Below, one piece after another: positions 21,355 through 29,495 of a stretch of 31,768 nucleotides of DNA. The translations under genes and the position numbers were made by a program. The stretch spans positions 1-31,768 of the forward strand of contig JAUWRC010000002.1 of NCBI GenBank assembly GCA_030610745.1, given 5' to 3'. Every line of letters begins with the position of its first letter. Within the stretch, counting starts at the first letter, position 1. Below the pieces are notes generated by a model, which searched no databases, was not told the DNA's origin, and saw nothing but the letters and a program-made list of their open reading frames with translations. This DNA is from Clostridia bacterium. Its GTDB lineage: Bacteria; Aerophobota; Aerophobia; Aerophobales; AE-B3A.

Positions 21355-22767
21355 ATGAATGAAGATTATCTAGCCCAAAAAATAAATGATTCTAAGAATA
21401 GCAATAGAGAGAGTAAATCAATTCTTCACAGGAAATTTACCTTTGAAAAATATAGCTTAAACAGGAAATCAGGAGTCATAGAATTATACTATTCTCTCGA
21501 TGATATAGATTTTGTTGAAAAGTTTCAATTTAGTCCCCATTTGATAAAGCAAGATTCTTTGAGAGAAAAAGAGACTCTTGATCAATTACTTTTTGCTCTT
21601 TCCCTGGCTGTTGGAATCAGCTATTGGAAAACTGCCTGTCCACCTAAAATCGTAATTAAAAACAGGACACTTACTGCGGGAATGGAAAGTTTTTGGAATA
21701 CTCTTTACACAAAGGGGCTAGGGGAATTCTTTTACACAAATAGTATTGATTTTCGTGGAATAGTTAAATTTCCTTCTGGTTCTTCACTTACAGAATCAAG
21801 TAATAAGAATTATAGTTTACCCCAGAGGTCTCTTGTACTTCTTGGAGGTGGAAAAGATTCTGCTGCTGCTGCTGCTGCTCTCCTGGAAGCTGGGATGGAT
21901 TTTGATTTTATGTCTGTTGGTGAAAGTGTTATCTTTCCCCAGATAGCAAATCGTTTTGGTAAGAGCGTTCACATAATTACACGCCATATTGATGCAAAAC
22001 TTCTTCGGTTAAACGAGATAGGATATTTGAATGGTCATGTTCCATTTTCTGCAATTATAGCATTCTTAGCCATTGTTTGTGCTTTCCTTTGGGGGTATCG
22101 CTACGTAATAGTTTCAAACGGAAGGAGTTCTGACTACTCCAATTTTCACTATTTAGGAATGGAGATTAATCATGAATATAGTAAAAGTTATGAATTTGAG
22201 AAAAACTTTCAAAACTATCTCGAAAAATATTTACATTGTGGTGTCAAATACTTTAGTTTTCTTCGGCCGTTCTATGATTTAAAAATTGCTCAAGCATTCG
22301 CAGCCAAATGCTCACCGGTTTTCCCTGTGTTTACGAGCTGCAATAAAAATTTTACTCTTCAGAATATTTCAATGAGGAAAAAAAGATTTTGGTGCAATAA
22401 GTGTAGCAAATGTGCATCTACATTTTCACTTTTATACCCGTTCTTGAACGATAAGAATATCTTCTCTATTTTTAATGGTAATCTTTATATGGATAACAAT
22501 TTATGGAATGTTTTCCAATCTTTGATGGATCATTCTCATAGGCCATTTGAATGCGTTGGAACTCCCGATGAAATCGCTGCTGCAATGTTTATGGGGCTAC
22601 AAAAAGGCCGTAAGTATAATATATTAGAAAGATTTGAAAAAACCATTTTGTCAAAACTCGAAAATCCGGAAAAATTAGTAAATAATATTCTTAATAGTCA
22701 AGGCACTGATTCTATGCCTACTAATTTCTCTCAATTATCAAGATCCTGGATGAAACAATTATCATGA
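21355..22767 (+). CDS. murL: MurL: UDP-MurNAc-L-Ala-L-Glu epimerase
   Basis: MurL, first described in Xanthomonas, epimerises the L-Glu of UDP-MurNAc-L-Ala-L-Glu to D-Glu with ATP. The evidence here is an ATP-pyrophosphatase-like loop LVLLGGGKDS (residues 160-169), the late cysteine cluster FWCNKCSKC (Cys347, 350, 353), a length of 470 residues close to the known enzyme, and above all the 4-nt overlap with a MurD homologue downstream, as in the Xanthomonas murD2-murL pair. The call rests on recall of this family, not alignment. It has its own promoter. Base composition seems lower in G+C than in flanking genes. Confidence 0.85.
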   Translation: MNEDYLAQKINDSKNSNRESKSILHRKFTFEKYSLNRKSGVIELYYSLDDIDFVEKFQFSPHLIKQDSLREKETLDQLLFALSLAVGISYWKTACPPKIVIKNRTLTAGMESFWNTLYTKGLGEFFYTNSIDFRGIVKFPSGSSLTESSNKNYSLPQRSLVLLGGGKDSAAAAAALLEAGMDFDFMSVGESVIFPQIANRFGKSVHIITRHIDAKLLRLNEIGYLNGHVPFSAIIAFLAIVCAFLWGYRYVIVSNGRSSDYSNFHYLGMEINHEYSKSYEFEKNFQNYLEKYLHCGVKYFSFLRPFYDLKIAQAFAAKCSPVFPVFTSCNKNFTLQNISMRKKRFWCNKCSKCASTFSLLYPFLNDKNIFSIFNGNLYMDNNLWNVFQSLMDHSHRPFECVGTPDEIAAAMFMGLQKGRKYNILERFEKTILSKLENPEKLVNNILNSQGTDSMPTNFSQLSRSWMKQLS

Positions 22768-24212
22768 AGGATCCAATGTTGAATTTTGGACAAAAAGTTT
22801 TAATCCTTGGTTTAGGAGTTGAAGGATTTTCAACTCTGCGTTTTATTCGAGAGTTTAACTCTAATATTTTAATTGGTATAGCAGACCAAAAAGAAACCTC
22901 GGAGCTAAAGCCTCATATCCGTGAGTATATTGAATCAGATCGTAATATTGTATATCATCCTGGAACTAAGTATTTACAGTCCCTGGCTAATTATGACACA
23001 ATAATTAGATCTCCAGGTATACCATTGAGAAAAATTCCTTCGGATGTGTGGGAAAAGGGTATTAAAGTTACATCTGCAGCGAAAATATTTTTGGATAAAT
23101 TTTCAAAATCAGTCATTGGAGTAACTGGTTCAAAAGGTAAAAGTACTGCTTCAGCCATGATAAAAGCTGTTCTTGAGCGTGCTGGATATAATGTCCATCT
23201 GGTAGGTAATATAGGTATGCCTGCCCTGGATTATTACAATAGGTACAATAGTGACGATAATGTTTATTTTGTTTATGAATTATCAAGTTATCAATTAGAG
23301 GATATAACAAAGAGTCCATATATATCGGTCTTTGTAAGTTTATTCCCTGAACATTTAGATTATCATGGTTCATTCGAGGCCTATTTTGCTGCAAAAGCAA
23401 ATATATGCCGACATACAAATGAAGGTATTTTCATATATAACTCAAAATATCCCCAATTAGTAACTTTAGCACAGTCTTTTAAGGGACGAAAAATACCGTA
23501 TAACAAGTTTGGCAGAGTAACTATAGAAAACAATTATTTTATCGTATCGGAATTTCAATGTTTTTTGAATAACGAGCGACGAGCAACGAGTAACGAATTA
23601 ATCACCAGGATAAATCATGATAGAACCGAAAAGTTATTTCCTACTTCCATAGTAAAACTTCTTGGCAGCCATAATCTGGAAAATACAATGGCTGTAATTT
23701 GTGTTGCAAAATTACTTAATATCCAAACAAAGGTCATAAAAAATTCTGTTTCACATTTCAGAGGGCTTGAGCACAGATTAGAATTTGTTCGCTCTTTTAA
23801 AGGTTGTGATTATTACGATGATGCTATTTCAACAGCTCCTGAATCCACCATTGAAGCAATTAAGGTATTCAAAGATCGTCTTGGAGCCATTATTCTAGGG
23901 GGGACTGATAGAGGATATAATTTTAATAAATTAGCTGAATGCTTAGTTAATACACCAATTAAAGGAGTAATTCTTTTCCCTGAAAGTGGCAAGCGAATAT
24001 GGAAGGAAATTGTTAGAGTTTTTAATAAAAGAAAAAGAGTTTTACCTTCAAAAATCGCTACTTGTAATATGGCTGCGGCAGTGCAGTTTGCAAAAGATAG
24101 TATGGCCGATGGAGAAGTTTGTCTGTTGTCAACAGCATCACCTAGTTATAGTATATTTAAGAATTTTAAAGACAAAGGAAATCAATTTAAGAAATTCGTT
24201 AATATGCTATAA
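22764..24212 (+). CDS. murD2: MurD2-type UDP-MurNAc-L-Ala ligase with in-frame heptad repeat
   Basis: A Mur ligase of 482 residues: Rossmann-like N-terminus (VLILGLGVEGFSTLRFI), ATP loop GVTGSKGKST (residues 119-128), YELSSYQLED, SLFPEHLDYHGSFEAYFAAKANI, the LGSHNLENTMAV block and a C-terminal domain with GGTDRGYNF. Normal MurD adds D-Glu to UDP-MurNAc-L-Ala. Paired with MurL, it is expected to add L-Glu, as MurD2 does. Residues about 270-278 (ERRATSNE) are the translation of a CGAGNNA heptad array, inserted in frame in a variable loop before the LGSHN motif. The start overlaps the murL stop (ATGA). Confidence 0.9.
   Translation: MKDPMLNFGQKVLILGLGVEGFSTLRFIREFNSNILIGIADQKETSELKPHIREYIESDRNIVYHPGTKYLQSLANYDTIIRSPGIPLRKIPSDVWEKGIKVTSAAKIFLDKFSKSVIGVTGSKGKSTASAMIKAVLERAGYNVHLVGNIGMPALDYYNRYNSDDNVYFVYELSSYQLEDITKSPYISVFVSLFPEHLDYHGSFEAYFAAKANICRHTNEGIFIYNSKYPQLVTLAQSFKGRKIPYNKFGRVTIENNYFIVSEFQCFLNNERRATSNELITRINHDRTEKLFPTSIVKLLGSHNLENTMAVICVAKLLNIQTKVIKNSVSHFRGLEHRLEFVRSFKGCDYYDDAISTAPESTIEAIKVFKDRLGAIILGGTDRGYNFNKLAECLVNTPIKGVILFPESGKRIWKEIVRVFNKRKRVLPSKIATCNMAAAVQFAKDSMADGEVCLLSTASPSYSIFKNFKDKGNQFKKFVNML
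23573..23599 (+). repeat. Heptad repeat, CGAGNNA class, inside murD2
   Basis: Units CGAGCGA, CGAGCAA, CGAGTAA, then CGAATT: 27 nt, nine codons, so the reading frame is kept. Confidence 0.9.
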
Positions 24213-24225
24213 AATTACCCAAGCA

Positions 24226-24252
24226 CGAGCAACAAGCAACGAGCGACGAATT
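24226..24252 (+). repeat. Heptad repeat, CGAGNNA class, after murD2
   Basis: Units CGAGCAA, CAAGCAA, CGAGCGA, then CGAATT. It lies between the murD2 stop and the manC promoter. Confidence 0.88.
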
Positions 24253-24255
24253 TAA

Positions 24256-24283
24256 TTGACAGAAGGCGGGTTTGTGATAAAAT
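24256..24283 (+). promoter_or_regulatory. Promoter of manC
   Basis: A perfect TTGACA (24256-24261), a 16-bp spacer and TAAAAT (24278-24283). The leader carries further 7-nt units (TGAGATA, CGAGATA), and AGGAG lies 6 nt before the ATG. Confidence 0.75.
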
Positions 24284-24319
24284 ACCTAATAGTGAGATAC
24301 GAGATATTAGGAGTGAGAT

Positions 24320-25399
24320 ATGAGTGTAGCTGTGATAATGGCGGGAGGACTGGGAAAAAGATTATGGCCAGAGAGTAGAGTAACTCATCCCAAACAACTT
24401 CTCAGCTTAGAGGAAAAGGAAAGTTTTCTTCAGGCAACTTACAGAAGAGCTTCTAACCTTTTTGGAACAGAGAATGTATATCTGGTAATAAGAGAGGAGC
24501 TAAAACAGGCAGTTATGGCTCAACTTCCGGGGGTCTACCTGGATAATATCATTGCCGAACCTCAAGGAAAAGATACTGCTCCTTGCATTGGTTTTGCTAG
24601 CACCTGGATAAAGAAGAGAAAGGGGGACGATTCTATGGTGGTGCTTCCTGCCGACCACTTGATAAGGAACGAGAAAAGGTTTGCTCAGATTATTTTGGCG
24701 GCAATCGAACAGGCAGAAAAAGGTTTTTTAATAACCATTGGCATTAAGCCTACCCGCGCTGAGACTGCCTATGGATATCTTCAAATAGGAGACCAGCTAG
24801 AGGATTTAGATGGAATTCCTCTTTTTGCAGTAAAGAGATTTACAGAGAAACCTTCTCAGAAAAAAGCTAAAGAGTTCTTTGAACAGGGAAATTTCCTCTG
24901 GAATGCAGGAATTTTTGCTTGGAAACCTACTACTATTTTGAAACAGATAGAAATGTATCTTCCAGATCTTCATCAAGGACTGGTGAGGATTGAAAAGGCT
25001 TTAGGAACAAATGAAGAGAAGAAGATAATAAGAGAAGTTTACCTTTCTCTTCCTAAGATTTCCATTGATTATGGAATAATGGAAAAAACCTCTTCAGTAG
25101 TAGCAGTCCCAGGGGATTTTTTTTGGGATGATATAGGTAACTGGGGTGCTCTGGAACGAATATTTACCAAGGATGAAGAGGGAAATATTGTTAAGGGATT
25201 AGTACAAAAGAGGGAAAGCAGCGACTGTATATTGATAAATAGAGAGGATAAGATTTTGGGAGTTATAGGAGTCTCTAATTTAATTATCATAAATACAAAA
25301 AAGGGTATCCTTGTTGTAAGGAAAGAAAAAGCTCATAAAGTAAAGGATTTGATGAACGAGCTCTTGGGAGATGAGAAGTTAAAAGAGTACCTACAATAA
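24320..25399 (+). CDS. manC: Mannose-1-phosphate guanylyltransferase
   Basis: This enzyme makes GDP-mannose from mannose-1-phosphate and GTP for surface polysaccharides and glycoproteins. The nucleotidyltransferase signature VIMAGGLGKRLWPESRVTHPKQLL is at residues 5-28. VLPADHLI, RFTEKPSQKKAKEF and the NFLWNAGIFAWK metal/sugar motif follow, as does the typical FFWDDIGNWGAL. At 359 residues it is the single-domain form without the isomerase half of bifunctional ManC. It has its own promoter and stands between murD2 and pepQ. Confidence 0.95.
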   Translation: MSVAVIMAGGLGKRLWPESRVTHPKQLLSLEEKESFLQATYRRASNLFGTENVYLVIREELKQAVMAQLPGVYLDNIIAEPQGKDTAPCIGFASTWIKKRKGDDSMVVLPADHLIRNEKRFAQIILAAIEQAEKGFLITIGIKPTRAETAYGYLQIGDQLEDLDGIPLFAVKRFTEKPSQKKAKEFFEQGNFLWNAGIFAWKPTTILKQIEMYLPDLHQGLVRIEKALGTNEEKKIIREVYLSLPKISIDYGIMEKTSSVVAVPGDFFWDDIGNWGALERIFTKDEEGNIVKGLVQKRESSDCILINREDKILGVIGVSNLIIINTKKGILVVRKEKAHKVKDLMNELLGDEKLKEYLQ

Positions 25400-25400
25400 C

Positions 25401-25417
25401 TAGCGTATAGCGGATAG
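25401..25417 (+). repeat. Heptad repeat, TAGCGNN class, after manC
   Basis: Units TAGCGTA, TAGCGGA and a partial TAG start one base after the manC stop. A reversed fragment, CTAAACGCTAAG, lies 30 nt further on. Confidence 0.75.
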
Positions 25418-25465
25418 AAAAAGATAAAAGAGGGAAAAGAAAAAACTAAACGCTAAGAAAGATGG

Positions 25466-26509
25466 ATGGTAAAAATTGCTGAATCCAGATTAGAAAGTCT
25501 GCGTCAAAAGCTCAAGGAAAGAGAGATAGAGGCACTTCTCATTAAGAAGTCTCAAAATGTCTTTTATCTTAGCGGGAGTTGGACACAGGGAAGAATATTA
25601 CTTACTCAGCGGGAAAAGTTTTTTATCACCACTTCCCTTTTTGCCGAAGAAGCAAGACCTGAGCTCAGCGGGTGGCAGATAGTTGTTCAGAAAGATAGTT
25701 TTGAGGAAGCTGTCCTCCAAATCTGCAAAAAGCTAAGAAGTAAAAAAATAGGTTTTGAAGCTTCTCATTTTTCTTTTGAGGAATATGAAAAATTAAGCCA
25801 GATCAAAGCAGCTCTGTGGATTCCCTGTCGGGGTTTAGTAGAAAAAGAAAGAGCCATAAAAGACACAGAGGAAATATCTTGCATAAGGCGAGCTCTTAGA
25901 GTAACAAAGGCTACTTTTGATTATGCGGAAAGTAGGCTTAAGGAAGGGGTAACAGAGAGGGAGTTGGCAAGGGAAGTCCTTTATTTTTTAAGGAAAGATG
26001 CAGATGAAGAATCTTTTCCTCCTATAGTTCTTTTTGGAGAGAGGACTTCTTTGCCTCATGGCAGGCCCACTCAAAGAAAGTTGAAGAAGAATGAGTTAGT
26101 TCTTCTTGATTTAGGGGTAAAGATAGAGGGTTATTGTTCTGATTTGACCAGGACTATTTTTTTTGGTCGGGTAAAAGAGAAGTGGCACCAGATTTACCAT
26201 TTAATAAGGGAGGCACAAAAAGATGCTCTGCGGCAGGTAAAGCCGGGGGTGAGGTGTTCTCACATAGATAAGATAGTAAGAGAGAAAATAAAGAAGGCTG
26301 GCTACGGTGAGGTTTTTCTGCATGGTAGTGGTCATGGAGTAGGTCTTGAGGTCCACGAGTCACCTTCTATCACTTTTAAATCAAAGGAAGTTCTAGAGCC
26401 GGGAATGGTCTTTACCCTGGAGCCCGGAGTTTATTTAGAGGGGGAAGGGGGGATAAGAGAGGAGGAGATGCTCCTTGTAACTGAGAATGGAGGTGAAATT
26501 CTGGAGTGA
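25466..26509 (+). CDS. pepQ: Xaa-Pro peptidase (M24 family)
   Basis: A 347-residue M24 metallopeptidase that removes residues next to proline. A creatinase-like N-terminal domain (to about 115) precedes the pita-bread catalytic domain. The metal ligands are visible: Asp in LLDLGVKIEGYCSDLTRT (two Asp), His in GSGHGVGLEVHESP, Glu in FTLEPGVYLEGEGG and Glu in GIREEEMLL. Whether it acts as aminopeptidase (PepP) or dipeptidase (PepQ) cannot be told. It overlaps efp by 4 nt (GTGA), a pairing known in many Gram-positive-like genomes. Confidence 0.94.
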   Translation: MVKIAESRLESLRQKLKEREIEALLIKKSQNVFYLSGSWTQGRILLTQREKFFITTSLFAEEARPELSGWQIVVQKDSFEEAVLQICKKLRSKKIGFEASHFSFEEYEKLSQIKAALWIPCRGLVEKERAIKDTEEISCIRRALRVTKATFDYAESRLKEGVTERELAREVLYFLRKDADEESFPPIVLFGERTSLPHGRPTQRKLKKNELVLLDLGVKIEGYCSDLTRTIFFGRVKEKWHQIYHLIREAQKDALRQVKPGVRCSHIDKIVREKIKKAGYGEVFLHGSGHGVGLEVHESPSITFKSKEVLEPGMVFTLEPGVYLEGEGGIREEEMLLVTENGGEILE

Positions 26510-27063
26510 TTACCGCCAATGATCTTCGAGGTGGAATGAAGATAGATATGGATGGTGAGCTTTACGTAGTTGAGGAATTCCAGCATGTAAAACGAGCCAG
26601 GGGTAGTGCTTTTGTCCGTACCAAATTAAAAAATCTTGGGAGCGGGCAGAGCATCAAAAAGGTCTTTCAACCTTCTCAAAAAATAAAAGATGCCTTTATC
26701 GTGGAAAAAAATGCCCAGTATCTTTATAAAGAGAGGGAAGATTTTCATTTTATGGATCTAGAGACCTTTGAGGAAAGGATTATTTCTAGAGAGAATCTGG
26801 GTGAGAAGGTAAATTTTCTTATAGAAAATATGAAGGTAATCCTTCAGCTATACGAAGACAGGTTAATAGGAATAGAAATTCCTAACTTTGTAGAACTTAA
26901 AGTGAAAAAAGCTTCTCCAGGAGTTAAAGGGAATACTGTGAGTACGTCTACTAAGTTAGTGGTTTTAGAATCGGGCTATAGCCTCCAGGCTCCTCTTTTT
27001 ATAAAAGAAGGTGATATAATTCGTATAGATACAAGGTCAGGTGAATATGTAGGGAAAAAATAA
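26506..27063 (+). CDS. efp: Elongation factor P with arginine at the tip
   Basis: EF-P binds ribosomes stalled on polyproline and promotes peptide bond formation. The 185 residues cover all three domains: KOW-like N-terminal domain, OB domain (ENLGEKVNFLIENMKVILQLYEDRLIGIEIPNFVELKV) and C-terminal domain with GNTVSTSTKLVVLESGYSLQAPLFI. The start is GTG overlapping the pepQ stop. The tip loop reads HVKRARGSAF; Arg32 stands where most EF-Ps carry the modified Lys of PGKG. Arg at this position is rhamnosylated by EarP in Pseudomonas, but no earP or epmA/epmB gene is in the window. Confidence 0.96.
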   Translation: MITANDLRGGMKIDMDGELYVVEEFQHVKRARGSAFVRTKLKNLGSGQSIKKVFQPSQKIKDAFIVEKNAQYLYKEREDFHFMDLETFEERIISRENLGEKVNFLIENMKVILQLYEDRLIGIEIPNFVELKVKKASPGVKGNTVSTSTKLVVLESGYSLQAPLFIKEGDIIRIDTRSGEYVGKK

Positions 27064-27067
27064 CTGT

Positions 27068-27227
27068 TTACCGCAGAGATCGCAAAGTACACAGAGAAGA
27101 AGAGATTAGTTAATTGAGAGATTAGAGCAGAAGTGTAGAATTGGTGGAAAAGAAATCCAAGGCTAACTAATCAACTAATCTCTAATCAACTAATTTAACT
27201 GAATTTCTCAGCGTGCTCTGCGGTGAA
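27068..27227. repeat. Nested inverted repeats between efp and accB
   Basis: The outer arms ACCGCAGAG and CTCTGCGGT (about 27069-27078 and 27216-27224) belong to a CGCAGAG-type dispersed repeat. Inside lie ATTAGNN-class heptad arrays in opposite orientation (27102-27128 and 27164-27198). The whole region can fold back on itself. No gene is seen in the gap. Confidence 0.75.
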
Positions 27228-27267
27228 ATGAGGTTGAATAGTTACGGAAAAAAATAGAGGTAAGAAG

Positions 27268-27711
27268 ATGGATCTTGATCAGTTGAGGGAAGTTATTGAG
27301 ATTTTCGAATCGTCCTCCCTTTCCGAGATGGAAATAGAGACGAAGGGTACCAGATTTAGATTGGCTAAGCACAAGGAAGAAAAGAGCATTATTCCTGAAA
27401 AGAAGGTGTTATCTCCTGCTAGAGGTAAGGAAACAAAGGAGCCCGGAGAAAAGGAGATAGAGGAACGTTCACTCTTTTATGTAAGATCGCCTCTGGTGGG
27501 AACTTTTTACAGAGCTTCTTCTCCAGAAGAGGAGCCTTTTATAGAGGTAGGAGATAAAGTTAGCGTGGGACAGACTTTAGGTATCATTGAAGCAATGAAG
27601 GTGATGAACGAGATAACTTCGGAAGTTGTCGGAACCATCAAGGAGATCTCAGTAGAAAGTGGACATCCAGTGGAGTACGATCAGAAATTGTTTTTAATAG
27701 GGAAGGATTAG
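27268..27711 (+). CDS. accB: Biotin carboxyl carrier protein of acetyl-CoA carboxylase
   Basis: BCCP carries the biotin that shuttles CO2 to acetyl-CoA. The biotinyl motif EAMKVMNE puts the modified lysine at residue 111; the domain SPLVGTFYRASSPEEEPFIEVGDKVSVGQTLGIIEAMK is canonical. The N-terminal half is the usual charged linker. At 147 residues it has normal length. accC begins at the base after the accB stop, so the two are translated together. Confidence 0.97.
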   Translation: MDLDQLREVIEIFESSSLSEMEIETKGTRFRLAKHKEEKSIIPEKKVLSPARGKETKEPGEKEIEERSLFYVRSPLVGTFYRASSPEEEPFIEVGDKVSVGQTLGIIEAMKVMNEITSEVVGTIKEISVESGHPVEYDQKLFLIGKD

Positions 27712-29067
27712 GTGTTTAGTAAGATTCTCATTGCTAATCGAGGTGAGGTTGCTCTTCGTATAATAAGAGCTTGCAAGGAGTTAGGGATAGGAACGGTGGT
27801 AGTTTTTTCCAAAGAAGATGAGCATTCTCTGCCAGTAAGGTTTGCCGATGAGGCTATCTGTATTGGTCCGCGTGAACCAGCGGAGAGTTATCTTAATGTT
27901 CCTCGTATAATCAGTGCTGCTGAAGTGGCAGGAGCAGATGCTATTCATCCCGGGTACGGCTTTTTGGCTGAGAATGAGCAGTTTGCCGAGGTTTGTCGTT
28001 CCTCAGGGGTAGCATTTATTGGGCCTGATCCAGAAGTGATTAGGAAGCTAGGAAATAAAGTGGAAGCACGTAATATCCTGGCTGGGAAAGGCATTCCAGT
28101 GATACCTGGTTCAGAGGAAATAGTGGGGGATAAATCAGCGGCTCTTAAGCTCATCTCTCGCATTGGTTATCCGGTAATCCTGAAAGCTGCCTCAGGAGGA
28201 GGGGGTAGAGGGATGCGGATAGTGCGAGAGAAAAGAGATTTAAATCTTTTTTTTGACATAGCTCAGCAGGAGGCAAGGACTTCTTTTGGCAACCCGGACC
28301 TATATATAGAGAAATATATGGAGAAGGCAAAACATATTGAATTTCAGATACTGGCCGATAAATCTGGTAATACTCTTCATTTCGGAGAAAGAGATTGTTC
28401 TATCCAAAGAAGATATCAAAAATTAATGGAGGAGTCCCCTTCCTTTGTCTTAAGTGGATCTTTGCGTAAAAAGATGGCAAAAATTGCTGTAAAAGTGATC
28501 AAGCAGTTAAACTACGTGGGGGCGGGAACAGTAGAGTTTTTATTAGATGAGAAGATGAAATTTCACTTTATGGAGGTGAATACTCGTCTTCAGGTGGAGC
28601 ATCCAGTAACGGAAATGGTTACAGGAAGAGATTTAGTTAAAGCTCAGATTAAAATCGCCGAGGGAGAGGATCTAGATTATACTCAGGAAGAGATAAGGAT
28701 TGAGGGTGTTTCCCTGGAATGTCGCATTAATGCAGAAGATCCAGAGAAAAACTTTACCCCTTGCCCGGGTAAAATCGTCGCTTTTCATCTTCCTGGAGGT
28801 CCTGGAATTAGAGTAGATACACATGTCTTTTCTGGCTATACTATTCCTCCTTTCTATGACTCTTTACTGGCTAAACTTATTACCTGGGGAAGGGATAGGG
28901 AGGAGACGATAGCTCGGATGCGGCGAGCCCTGGAAGAATTTGTTATAGAAGGAGTAAAAACTACCATTCCCTTTCATCAACGTATAATAGAGAATGAACA
29001 CTTTAAAAAAGGTCAGTTTTACACTGGCTTTGTCGAGGAAGAATTGATGAAAGGAAGTGAGATATGA
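27712..29067 (+). CDS. accC: Biotin carboxylase subunit of acetyl-CoA carboxylase
   Basis: This ATP-grasp enzyme carboxylates the biotin on AccB with bicarbonate. The 451 residues show FSKILIANRGEVALRIIRACKELGI, IHPGYGFLAEN, the glycine-rich ATP loop KAASGGGGRGMRIV, and HFMEVNTRLQVEHPVTEMVTG. The start is GTG directly after the accB stop. The AccA/AccD carboxyltransferase genes are not in the window. Confidence 0.97.
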   Translation: MFSKILIANRGEVALRIIRACKELGIGTVVVFSKEDEHSLPVRFADEAICIGPREPAESYLNVPRIISAAEVAGADAIHPGYGFLAENEQFAEVCRSSGVAFIGPDPEVIRKLGNKVEARNILAGKGIPVIPGSEEIVGDKSAALKLISRIGYPVILKAASGGGGRGMRIVREKRDLNLFFDIAQQEARTSFGNPDLYIEKYMEKAKHIEFQILADKSGNTLHFGERDCSIQRRYQKLMEESPSFVLSGSLRKKMAKIAVKVIKQLNYVGAGTVEFLLDEKMKFHFMEVNTRLQVEHPVTEMVTGRDLVKAQIKIAEGEDLDYTQEEIRIEGVSLECRINAEDPEKNFTPCPGKIVAFHLPGGPGIRVDTHVFSGYTIPPFYDSLLAKLITWGRDREETIARMRRALEEFVIEGVKTTIPFHQRIIENEHFKKGQFYTGFVEEELMKGSEI

Positions 29068-29083
29068 GTGTGAGGAGATAAAA

Positions 29084-29386
29084 TTGAGCAAAGAAGGAAG
29101 TTATGAGATTGATAGCAAAGTAGTTGTTGCACTCATCAAAAAAGCTCTCGGCAGACTCGAAGGAGTTTATGCTGTCAAGAGGGGTTTGCTTGGAGAAAGA
29201 GTTAAGGTAAAACAATCAGGAGAGAAGATAAAAATTTCTCTTGAGTTAATCATAAAAGAAGGAAGTTCTATTCCTCAAGTTGTGGAAGAGACTCAGAAGG
29301 AGATAACCGAAGAGATACAAAAAACTCTAAACAGGGCAGTGGATAGAGTCAATATAAAGATAAAAGGAATCAGACCTGTCTCTTGA
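29084..29386 (+). CDS. Asp23/Gls24-family protein
   Basis: An Asp23 (DUF322) protein of 100 residues: GSYEIDSKVVVALIKKALGRLEGVYAVKRG, then KISLELIIKEGSSIPQVVEETQKEITEEIQKTLNRAVDRVNIKIKGI. Family members sit under the membrane and relate to envelope stress. I start it at TTG (29084), which has GAGGAG 6 nt upstream; a GTG at 29057 inside accC is the alternative. The accBC-asp23-amaP order is found in Clostridia-like genomes. It probably works with the AmaP-like protein downstream. Confidence 0.9.
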   Translation: MSKEGSYEIDSKVVVALIKKALGRLEGVYAVKRGLLGERVKVKQSGEKIKISLELIIKEGSSIPQVVEETQKEITEEIQKTLNRAVDRVNIKIKGIRPVS

Positions 29387-29481
29387 TAGTGAATAGTTGT
29401 TAGTGGATCGTGAATCGAAGACTGTAAGCTATAAGTTGTAAGGTGAGGGGGATACGAGATACGAACAACGAGCAACGAATT
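29387..29481. repeat. Three heptad arrays in a row after asp23
   Basis: TAGTGNN class (29387-29417; TAGTGAA, TAGTTGT, TAGTGGA, TCGTGAA) starting right at the stop codon, AGYTGTA class (29421-29441), GGTGAGGGG, then CGAGNNA class (29455-29481; CGAGATA, CGAACAA, CGAGCAA, CGAATT). The ribosome site of the next gene follows. Confidence 0.88.
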
Positions 29482-29495
29482 AAAAGGAGGGTAAG

